From the NCBI GenBank assembly GCA_017533325.1, contig JAFXIF010000027.1, positions 1 to 33,093 on the forward strand: 33,093 nt of DNA, written 5' to 3'. The position numbers and the translations under genes were made by a program. This DNA comes from Alphaproteobacteria bacterium. GTDB taxonomy: Bacteria > Pseudomonadota > Alphaproteobacteria > CAAHEQ01 > UBA3637. The notes below the pieces were generated by a model, which saw only the letters and a program-made list of their open reading frames with translations, did not search any database and was not told the DNA's origin. Positions 25,151-31,692 of the stretch are shown here, piece after piece. The first letter of the stretch is position 1, and every line of letters starts with the position of its first letter.

Positions 25151-25279
25151 TTAATTTTCAGATACAATATAAGAATGCGGATAGAACGAATCAACTGGTG
25201 GCGTTGGTTTAGAAACACGCCCACAACCACCAAGAACTAAAACACTAACAAAAAGCAAACAGAACAAAATGTTTCTCAT
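25151..25279 (-). CDS. Small lipoprotein (42 residues)
   Basis: MRNILFCLLFVSVLVLGGCG is a clear lipoprotein signal with lipobox LGGC (C19). The mature peptide is about 24 residues, proline-rich (VSKPTPPVDSFYPHSY). It resembles the tiny LPAM/LptM-type lipoproteins in size and proline content, but identity is not established. AAAAGGGGG precedes ATG 25279, and the gene starts 20 bases after argS. Lnt in this window would acylate it. Confidence 0.75.
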   Translation of the reverse strand: MRNILFCLLFVSVLVLGGCGRVSKPTPPVDSFYPHSYIVSEN

Positions 25280-25299
25280 TTTTCCCCCTTTTAGCTTTA

Positions 25300-27063
25300 T
25301 CACATTTTATCAGGCACTTTTAATCCCAACACATCAGCCATTTTAAGCGCCACGGATAATGTATATTTCGTAAGTGCCAAACGGGCTTTTTTCTCACTTT
25401 CAGAAGCATCCTTAATCGGACAATCATGATAAAAAAGATTAAAATCTTGCGCCAATTTAAATAAATAATCACAAATCACATGAGGCGCATTATTATCATA
25501 AGCTGTTTGAACGCTATCAGGCATTGCATATAACCTAAGTAAAAGTTTTCTTTCAGCCGAATCCGTAATAACCGGAACATCCTCTTTTTTCAAAATCAAA
25601 CTTTCACCAGATTTTTCAAGCAATGATTTCATTCGAACCATGGCATATAATAAATAAGGGCCTGTTTTTCCTTCCGTACTTGTTAACTTATCTTCATCAA
25701 AGATATAGTTTTTCATTCTTTCATTCATTAAATCGGCAAATTTAAGCGCAGAAACACCCACAATGCGTGAAATTTCTTCTTTTTCCGTTGGTGTTAAATC
25801 ACGACCCATTTCACCGGCATTCATTTTATCTAAAGCCGCATTTGTTGCCGTATCAATTAACATTCTGAGCGTCATCACGCCACCATCACGCGTTTTAAAC
25901 GGTTTATTATCTTTACCGTTGATCGTGCCGAAACCTAAATGCTTAACCGTTGTTTTTTTAAGTAACCCGATTTTTTCAGCCACATTAAAAACTTGTTCGA
26001 AGTGAAGAGATTGACGCGCATCAACAACATATAAAATTTCATCGGCATCAAATTCTTCAACTCTTTCTTCAATGGTTGCTAAATCCGTTGCCGCATACAT
26101 AACGGCTCCTTCCGAATTAATCATAATCATCGGAGGCAACTCATTCCCGCTTTTTGAAACACCGGCATCAATAATTTCAGCCCCATTGTCTTTATACATT
26201 GTTCCGTCTTTTCTCAAGCGGTCAATCATCTTTAAAAGACGATCATGAACATCTTTTTCCCCGCGCCACAATTCAAATGAAACCAATAATTCATCATACA
26301 TTTTTTTAATATCGGAAACAGACAAACGAACAAAACCGTTTAAAAGCTCCAACAAACCTTTTTCTTTATTTTGAAGGCGACGTGTAAAATCTTTTGCTTT
26401 TAATAAATATTGTGGATTTTCTTTTGATTTTTTGGAAGCAATCGGATACATGACTTCCAAATCTTTTCCGGTAAACGGCGTTTCAGAAGGATATTCACCT
26501 TGATAAGACGGATCAAAATAAACTAATTCGGGGGAACGCTCAAAAAGTTCGGCCATTAAAAGCCCCATTGGCAAACCCCAATCTCCTAAATGAACATCGC
26601 CAATCACTTCATCTCCGGCAAAAGCATGCAAACGTTTTAAAGCTTCCCCAATAATTGCCGGACGCAAATGACCGACATGCAGAGCTTTTGCAACATTCGG
26701 GCCACCATAATCCAAAACAACCTTTTTAGGAGGAGTCAATCGTTCATATCCTGATTTTTCCTGAGACAAAATATCATAAGCAATTTCACTTAAAGCTTGA
26801 TTTGAAATTGTCATATTAATAAAGCCTGGACCATCAACGGTGACCTTTTCAAAAAAAGCATCCTCTTTTAAATGAGAAACAATTGCCTCAGCAACCACTC
26901 TTGGATTTGTTTTTAATTGTTTGGCAAGCGGTAAAGCTCCATTTGATTGATAATCACTGATATCCGGTCTGTCAGACAATCGAACCAATAATTGCGCATC
27001 AGGATATCCGGCCTTTTCAAATGCGGTTTGAACTTTTTGATTGATAATTTGATTTAAATTCAT
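25300..27063 (-). CDS. argS: Arginyl-tRNA synthetase
   Basis: Class I synthetase charging tRNA-Arg. 587 residues, typical. The N-terminal additional domain (about 1-105) recognises the tRNA D-loop. DYGGPNVAKALHVGHLRPAI contains the HxGH signature (HVGH), GDVHLGDWGLPMGLL follows, YAATDLATI and VDARQSLHFEQVF are conserved core segments, and the C-terminal helical anticodon domain has ALKFADLMN and TGPYLLYAMVRMKSLL. The ribosome site AAAGGATGAAAA precedes ATG 27063. It is first in a minus-strand cluster with the lipoprotein, pilin-like and nucleotidyltransferase genes. Confidence 0.97.
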   Translation of the reverse strand: MNLNQIINQKVQTAFEKAGYPDAQLLVRLSDRPDISDYQSNGALPLAKQLKTNPRVVAEAIVSHLKEDAFFEKVTVDGPGFINMTISNQALSEIAYDILSQEKSGYERLTPPKKVVLDYGGPNVAKALHVGHLRPAIIGEALKRLHAFAGDEVIGDVHLGDWGLPMGLLMAELFERSPELVYFDPSYQGEYPSETPFTGKDLEVMYPIASKKSKENPQYLLKAKDFTRRLQNKEKGLLELLNGFVRLSVSDIKKMYDELLVSFELWRGEKDVHDRLLKMIDRLRKDGTMYKDNGAEIIDAGVSKSGNELPPMIMINSEGAVMYAATDLATIEERVEEFDADEILYVVDARQSLHFEQVFNVAEKIGLLKKTTVKHLGFGTINGKDNKPFKTRDGGVMTLRMLIDTATNAALDKMNAGEMGRDLTPTEKEEISRIVGVSALKFADLMNERMKNYIFDEDKLTSTEGKTGPYLLYAMVRMKSLLEKSGESLILKKEDVPVITDSAERKLLLRLYAMPDSVQTAYDNNAPHVICDYLFKLAQDFNLFYHDCPIKDASESEKKARLALTKYTLSVALKMADVLGLKVPDKM

Positions 27064-27098
27064 TTTTCATCCTTTAAAAACTTAATTCATTTTGCATT

Positions 27099-27127
27099 AT
27101 TATACAAAATCTTTTCAAAAAGCGCAA
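27099..27127 (-). promoter_or_regulatory. argS promoter
   Basis: Minus strand TTGCGC (27127-27122), 17 bases, TATAAT (27104-27099). It lies between the ffs terminator and argS, so argS does not depend on ffs transcription. Confidence 0.7.
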
Positions 27128-27146
27128 GTTTTAAAAAGGATAAAAC

Positions 27147-27243
27147 AAAAAAAGAAGACGGACAACCCGCCAAATAAAAATGGGCTGCTTTCTTCCGAAC
27201 CTGACCCGCTGTTTTTATTTAAAACGTCCATCCGTCTTCCGAT
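27147..27243 (-). ncRNA. ffs: Signal recognition particle RNA (4.5S RNA)
   Basis: The conserved SRP apical domain is on the minus strand at about 27183-27210: GGTCAGGTTCGGAAGAAAGC then AGCC, with the GGAA tetraloop and the asymmetric and symmetric loops that bind Ffh. The outer stem GGAAGACGGA (27240-27231) pairs with TCCGTCTTC (27162-27154), followed by seven T that end the transcript. Length is about 95 nt, the small bacterial type without an Alu domain. It works with Ffh and FtsY in co-translational targeting of membrane proteins. It was found by its sequence pattern; ends are approximate. Confidence 0.93.
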
Positions 27244-27250
27244 TAAAATA

Positions 27251-27279
27251 ATAATATTTTTTTTCAAAATTTGCAACAA
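27251..27279 (-). promoter_or_regulatory. Likely ffs promoter
   Basis: Minus strand TTGTTG (27279-27274), 17 bases, TATTAT (27256-27251). It is placed correctly for a start near 27243. Confidence 0.5.
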
Positions 27280-27301
27280 ATATTTTATTTATTAAAAATG
27301 A

Positions 27302-27330
27302 TTGTTTTTTTCTGAAATGTATATTATAAA
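27302..27330 (+). promoter_or_regulatory. Likely promoter of the second pilin-like gene
   Basis: TTGTTT (27302-27307), 17 bases, TATAAA (27325-27330), 28 bases before the ATG at 27359. Confidence 0.5.
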
Positions 27331-27358
27331 ATAAATAAATTTAGCAGGGAGATATAAA

Positions 27359-27835
27359 ATGCATAACGAATCAGGTCGATCACTTGTTGAAATATTTGCA
27401 GTTTTGGCCATTATCGGAATTCTATCTATTGCCGGCACAGTCGCCTATAAATTGGCCGTCTATCGTTATGTTGCCTCACAAGTGATTGACACAAACAACA
27501 AATTTGCATTTCTTATATATGAACGGTGTCGCAACATATATGAAGCCCACAACACATCTTTGCAATCCATTCAAAACTGCACACCCAACACACCGGGTAT
27601 TCCAACGTTTGAAGAAGCAAGAATCGGAAATTTTCCGGACTGCATTTTTAACAAAGGCATATATTTTCGCGAAATTTCACAGCCAGAAAATTCAACCTCC
27701 TACACAATTCATACTCAGCTAAGATTCAAAACAAAAGAGCATTGTCTGGCTGTCAAAAGCATCAAAAATCTTGATACCGGATGCAAGGGGTCCAGCGCTC
27801 CTTACACTCTTACTTTGGAAACCGTTGAAGATTAA
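27359..27835 (+). CDS. Type IV pilin-like protein with ESGRS prepilin motif
   Basis: 158 residues. MHNESGRSLVEIFAVLAIIG is a prepilin leader with G6, R7 at +1 and E11 at +5, then a hydrophobic helix. The C-terminal domain carries five cysteines (C57, C73, C99 and two near the end), suggesting disulphides in the periplasm or outside the cell. The leader matches the pilin-like gene on the opposite strand, but the rest differs, so the two are distant paralogues. The ribosome site AGGGAGA is at 27346-27352. No assembly machinery is in the window. Confidence 0.8.
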   Translation: MHNESGRSLVEIFAVLAIIGILSIAGTVAYKLAVYRYVASQVIDTNNKFAFLIYERCRNIYEAHNTSLQSIQNCTPNTPGIPTFEEARIGNFPDCIFNKGIYFREISQPENSTSYTIHTQLRFKTKEHCLAVKSIKNLDTGCKGSSAPYTLTLETVED

Positions 27836-27839
27836 AAAT

Positions 27840-28391
27840 TTAAATTAATGCGAGAGGATAATTTTCTTCAACCGTATAATATTTTCCCTCACCGTTTTCT
27901 CTGGCTCTGCTTGCAAACAGCGAAAAGGAATCCACCAAAAATTCTTTGGAATGAAAAAGATTATTTAAAGCTATATATTTAAACACCTCATCAATAGTTG
28001 AACCACGCAATCTTGCCAAACTGACATGCGGAACAAATTTAAATCTATCAGCATCACCTGCACCGGCACGCTTCACAGCCAAATCTATTTTTTGTTGCAA
28101 CTCTCCGATAATTTTCGGTTCAGATACACCTGTCCAGATATGATGAGGTATATTCTTTGTTGCAAAATAATGAATTTCTTTAAACGCCATATAAAAAGCC
28201 GGAAATCTGATATATCTAAGCTCTTTTAACACCTCTTCAGCAACCGGTTCTTCAACATTACCGACAAACCTTAAATTAAGAGTTAATTTATCCTTTGTAT
28301 GCCACTCTGCGCCTGGCAATCCACCTCTTAAAGCGTATAATTCTTCTTTAATATCTTCCGGCAAATCCAAACCAACGAATAGACGAATCAT
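27840..28391 (-). CDS. thpR: RNA 2',3'-cyclic phosphodiesterase (ThpR/LigT-like), first HxT motif degenerate
   Basis: 183 residues of the 2H phosphoesterase superfamily, which opens 2',3'-cyclic phosphates on RNA. MIRLFVGLDLPEDIKEEL is the family N-terminus. The second HxT/S motif is intact (FVPHVSLARLR, H122-S124). The first, normally L-HLT-L-x-F-x-G, reads L-TLN-L-R-F-V-G (36-44), so the histidine and threonine are gone and standard catalysis is doubtful. Start ATG 28391 is set by AAAGGAG seven bases upstream. The gene is divergent from def and converges with the pilin-like gene. Confidence 0.85.
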   Translation of the reverse strand: MIRLFVGLDLPEDIKEELYALRGGLPGAEWHTKDKLTLNLRFVGNVEEPVAEEVLKELRYIRFPAFYMAFKEIHYFATKNIPHHIWTGVSEPKIIGELQQKIDLAVKRAGAGDADRFKFVPHVSLARLRGSTIDEVFKYIALNNLFHSKEFLVDSFSLFASRARENGEGKYYTVEENYPLALI

Positions 28392-28403
28392 AAAAAAACT
28401 CCT

Positions 28404-28432
28404 TTGCAAAATTATTTATTTCAGTGTATAAT
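28404..28432 (+). promoter_or_regulatory. Promoter of the def-fmt-truA operon
   Basis: TTGCAA (28404-28409), 17 bases, TATAAT (28427-28432). The start is expected near 28439, about 19 bases before the def ATG. It overlaps the upstream region of thpR on the other strand. Confidence 0.72.
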
Positions 28433-28457
28433 AAAAAAAAACAAAAAGGAAGTGAAA

Positions 28458-28994
28458 ATGACAAAATTAAACGTAATCGAGATACCAAACCCTATTTTAT
28501 ATCAAAAAGCAAAAGAAGTTAAAGAAGTTACCCCTGAAATTCAAACACTGTTAAGTGATATGCTGGAAACTATGTATAAAACAAACGGTGTCGGATTGGC
28601 CGGCAATCAAGTGGGGGTTTTAAAGCGCGTTGTTGTGATCGATTGCGCAGCAAAAGATGAAGAGCCGGATCCAATCAAAATGGTTAATCCGAAAATTACT
28701 TTTAAATCCGAAGAAATGGTTTGCCATAACGAAGGATGCTTATCAATTCCAAGGGAATATGCCGATGTCATCCGTCATGAATCAGTGACAGTTGAGTATC
28801 TAGATGAAAACGGCCATAAACAAGAAAGAACGGCAACTGGTCTTTTAGCCATTGCCATCCAACATGAGCTTGATCATTTAGAGGGCATTTTATTTATTGA
28901 TCATTTATCTGCTTTAAAAAGAAAAATGCTCTTGAAACATTTAGAAAAAAGGCGTAAAAAACAAGCTCTCGAATCTCAATTATCAGAAGAATAA
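28458..28994 (+). CDS. def: Peptide deformylase
   Basis: Metalloenzyme removing the formyl group from new N-termini. 178 residues. All three motifs are present: GVGLAGNQ (44-51, family GxGLAAxQ with G for the second A), EGCLS (C94, metal ligand) and QHELDH (H136, E137, H140). Start ATG 28458 has AAAAGGAAGTG upstream. A longer frame from 28404 begins within the promoter and is rejected. First gene of def-fmt-truA, the usual pairing of deformylase and formyltransferase. Confidence 0.96.
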   Translation: MTKLNVIEIPNPILYQKAKEVKEVTPEIQTLLSDMLETMYKTNGVGLAGNQVGVLKRVVVIDCAAKDEEPDPIKMVNPKITFKSEEMVCHNEGCLSIPREYADVIRHESVTVEYLDENGHKQERTATGLLAIAIQHELDHLEGILFIDHLSALKRKMLLKHLEKRRKKQALESQLSEE

Positions 28995-29011
28995 TTTTTG
29001 AAAGGACATTT

Positions 29012-29923
29012 ATGAAAGTTGTTTTTATGGGAACCCCAGAGTTCTCCGTGCCAGTATTGGAATCGCTTGTAAAACACCATGAAGTCATTGCAGTTTATAC
29101 TCAACCGGCCAGACCTGCCGGCAGAGGGAACAAACTTATTCCCTCTCCTGTTCAGCAAAAAGCTGAAAGTTTCGGCATCCCCGTTTATACTCCTATTTCT
29201 TTGAGGAAAGGAACGGCAGCAGATGAATTTAAAGCTTTAAACGCTGATGTTGCCGTTGTATGTGCCTATGGCCTTATTTTGCCAAAAAAAGTTTTAGAGG
29301 CCCCAAAAAAAGGATGCATTAACATTCATGCTTCTTTATTACCTCGTTGGCGTGGAGCTGCACCTATTCAGCGCGCAATTGAAGCGGGAGACAAAGAAAC
29401 AGGAATCACCATTATGCAAATGGATGAAGGACTTGACACCGGAGATATGCTTTTAAAAGGCGTTGTTGAAATCACAAACGATACAACAGCTTCACAATTG
29501 CATGATGCTCTTTCACAAAAAGGGGCCGAATTGATTATTCGGGCTTTAGAAGAAAATCCAACTCCTCAAAAACAACCGCTTGAAGGCATTACCTATGCCG
29601 AAAAAATCCAAAAATCAGAAGCCTATATTGATTGGTTTATGGATGCCGAAAAAATAAAAAATAAAATCATGGCGTTTAACCCTTATCCGGCAGCACACTT
29701 TATCTATAAAGGTGAAAGAATTAAGGTTTTTAATGCAAGAGTTGAAACAACATCTTCCAAAGCACCGGCCGGTGAAGTCTTAGATTCAAATCTGTTAATT
29801 GCTTGTCGTGGTGGAACGGCTTTAAGATTAACCGAATTACAACGCGAAGGGAAAAAGAAAATGGCTGCCGAAGATTTTTTAAAAGGTTTTGAACTTAAAA
29901 AAGGAAAAAACATTGCGGTATAA
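29012..29923 (+). CDS. fmt: Methionyl-tRNA formyltransferase
   Basis: Formylates initiator Met-tRNA using 10-formyl-tetrahydrofolate. 303 residues. VVFMGTPEFSVPVLESL is the Rossmann start. The catalytic region INIHASLLPRWRGAAPIQRA has N104 and H106, and D142 is in EGLDTGDM. A C-terminal OB-like domain follows from about 205 (AHFIYKGERIKVFNARVE). GAAAGGAC precedes the ATG, 17 bases after def. The stop overlaps the truA start by 11 bases. Confidence 0.96.
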   Translation: MKVVFMGTPEFSVPVLESLVKHHEVIAVYTQPARPAGRGNKLIPSPVQQKAESFGIPVYTPISLRKGTAADEFKALNADVAVVCAYGLILPKKVLEAPKKGCINIHASLLPRWRGAAPIQRAIEAGDKETGITIMQMDEGLDTGDMLLKGVVEITNDTTASQLHDALSQKGAELIIRALEENPTPQKQPLEGITYAEKIQKSEAYIDWFMDAEKIKNKIMAFNPYPAAHFIYKGERIKVFNARVETTSSKAPAGEVLDSNLLIACRGGTALRLTELQREGKKKMAAEDFLKGFELKKGKNIAV

Positions 29924-30647
29924 ATTATTGATTGAATATGACGGCACAAATTTTGTTGGATGGCAACGCCAAAAATCCGGCCTTGCCGTCCAAGAAGTGA
30001 TCGAACAGGCATTAAAAACAGCTTTACGCGAAGAGGTGACTCTTTTTGGTTCCGGAAGGACGGATACAGGCGTTCATGCGCTAGGTCAAGTTGCACATTT
30101 TGAAACAAAACAAAATCTCAACCTGTTTAAAATCAGGGAATCTTTAAATGCTCTTATTCGTCCTCATCTGATTTCAATTCATGAAGTCACTCAAGTTTCA
30201 GATGATTTTCATGCGCGTTTCAGCGCTATAGAACGCTCTTACACATATCAAATATTAAACACACCATTTCCGCCGGCTCTTTTAAAAAATAAAGCTTGGT
30301 GGGTTCGCACCCCGCTTGATATAGAACAAATGCAAAAAGCAGCTGATTTATTGATTGGGAAACATGATTTTTCAACATTCAGAGCATCCGAATGTCAAGC
30401 AAAATCGCCTATCAAAACAATCAACTCCATTCATTTTGAAAAACAAAACGATATTATTAAAATGCATATCAGCGCAAAATCTTTTTTGCATCATCAAGTT
30501 CGAAACATCATCGGGTCATTAGTTCTTGTCGGTCAAAAAAAATGGAGTGTCAAAGATTTTGAAACAGCATTTAAAGGGAAAGACAGAAAACTGGGCGGAC
30601 CAACCGCTCCCGCTGAAGGGCTTTATTTTGTTTCTGTTCAATATTGA
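29913..30647 (+). CDS. truA: tRNA pseudouridine synthase A, TTG start
   Basis: Makes pseudouridine 38-40 in tRNA anticodon arms. 244 residues. RYKLLIEYDGTNFVGWQRQ is the family N-terminus, the catalytic D51 is in GSGRTDTGVHALGQV, and FLHHQVRNIIGSLVLVGQKK is conserved near the end. No ATG exists near the N-terminus. TTG 29913 has AAGGA (29901-29905) seven bases upstream and places RYKLLIEYDG at the start, so it is preferred to the upstream TTG at 29889. The start lies in the end of fmt, so translational coupling is likely. Confidence 0.94.
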   Translation: MRYKLLIEYDGTNFVGWQRQKSGLAVQEVIEQALKTALREEVTLFGSGRTDTGVHALGQVAHFETKQNLNLFKIRESLNALIRPHLISIHEVTQVSDDFHARFSAIERSYTYQILNTPFPPALLKNKAWWVRTPLDIEQMQKAADLLIGKHDFSTFRASECQAKSPIKTINSIHFEKQNDIIKMHISAKSFLHHQVRNIIGSLVLVGQKKWSVKDFETAFKGKDRKLGGPTAPAEGLYFVSVQY

Positions 30648-30675
30648 TTTTTCTCATAAAACCAAATAAATTATA

Positions 30676-30704
30676 TTGATTTTGTAAGATAATCTTCATA
30701 TATT
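30676..30704 (+). promoter_or_regulatory. batA promoter, start codon at or next to +1
   Basis: TTGATT (30676-30681), 17 bases, TATATT (30699-30704). Transcription would begin at about 30710-30712, and the batA ATG is at 30712, with no Shine-Dalgarno. A leaderless mRNA is predicted. Confidence 0.6.
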
Positions 30705-30711
30705 AAAAGCT

Positions 30712-31692
30712 ATGAACATATTTATTTGGCCGTTATCTTTTTTATTTTTACTTTTGCCGTTTGCGGTTTATTTTTTAATACCTAAAAAACAAAAAGACTT
30801 GAAAACTCAAGCCCTTAAAATTCCCTTTTTCAATCAAGTAGTTAAATTAAAAAAAACTTCTTCCATAGCCTTAAAAAAAGAAAAATTTAACCTTATCTTT
30901 TTATCGCTTGCTTGGATTTTTTTTGTGATTGCAGCAGCGCGTCCCGTTTGGTTTTTAAATCATAAAACGTTACCTATTGAAACAAGAAATATCATTCTTG
31001 CCCTTGATGTTTCCGGTTCAATGCAAGAACAAGACTTCATTGTTAATAACACTGCTGTTGACAGATTAACTGCCGTTAAAGAAGTTGTGGATAACTTTTT
31101 AAGCAAAAGAGTTGAAGACAATATCGCGCTTGTTTTATTTGCAGACGAAGCCTATACTTATGCGCCTCTTTCTTATGATAAAAAAACATTAAAATCACTC
31201 TTAAAAGAGATTAATCATGGTATTGCCGGCAATCAAACTGCCATGGGAGATGGGCTGGCTCTTGCTGTTCAAAATGCCATAAAGGTTCCTGCCAAAAGCC
31301 GAATTGTGATTTTACTTTCAGACGGTGAAGCCTCTCAAGGCCTTGTCGGATTAAATGAAGCCATTAAACTTGCCAAAGACAATCAAGTAAAAGTTTATAC
31401 AATCGGCATCGGGAACCCCGAAAATTATCAACAAGTTTTCGGCATGAAAATGGCTATCCCCAGCTCACTTGATGAACAAACCCTTTCCTTTATTGCAAAG
31501 GAAACGGGTGGCGAATATTTTTTAGCCCAAAATACGGATACACTTGAAAAAATTTATCAACAAATTGATAAACTTGAAAAAGATGAATCAGCTCAAAAAA
31601 GTGTTAAACCTAAAAAGGAGCTCTTTTTTATTCCTTTAGCACTCGGACTTATTTTTCTTTTTCCGGTTCTTTTAAAACGGAGGCCTGAATGA
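30712..31692 (+). CDS. batA: BatA-like von Willebrand factor A membrane protein
   Basis: 326 residues. Two N-terminal membrane segments (about 3-22, 61-80), a VWA domain at about 92-280 and a C-terminal membrane helix (about 304-320). The metal-ion-dependent adhesion site is complete: DVSGS (D99, S101, S103), the threonine in GNQTAMGDGL and LLSDGEAS. This is the aerotolerance (Bat) type, usually found with MoxR AAA+ ATPases and DUF58 proteins. None precede it here, as truA is directly upstream. The VWA domain faces the periplasm by topology. The stop overlaps the next start (ATGA). Confidence 0.9.
   Translation: MNIFIWPLSFLFLLLPFAVYFLIPKKQKDLKTQALKIPFFNQVVKLKKTSSIALKKEKFNLIFLSLAWIFFVIAAARPVWFLNHKTLPIETRNIILALDVSGSMQEQDFIVNNTAVDRLTAVKEVVDNFLSKRVEDNIALVLFADEAYTYAPLSYDKKTLKSLLKEINHGIAGNQTAMGDGLALAVQNAIKVPAKSRIVILLSDGEASQGLVGLNEAIKLAKDNQVKVYTIGIGNPENYQQVFGMKMAIPSSLDEQTLSFIAKETGGEYFLAQNTDTLEKIYQQIDKLEKDESAQKSVKPKKELFFIPLALGLIFLFPVLLKRRPE

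Noticed and set aside
29704-30108. 134-codon minus-strand frame across the fmt-truA junction
   Set aside because: It is antisense to two clearly conserved enzymes and has no supporting signals.
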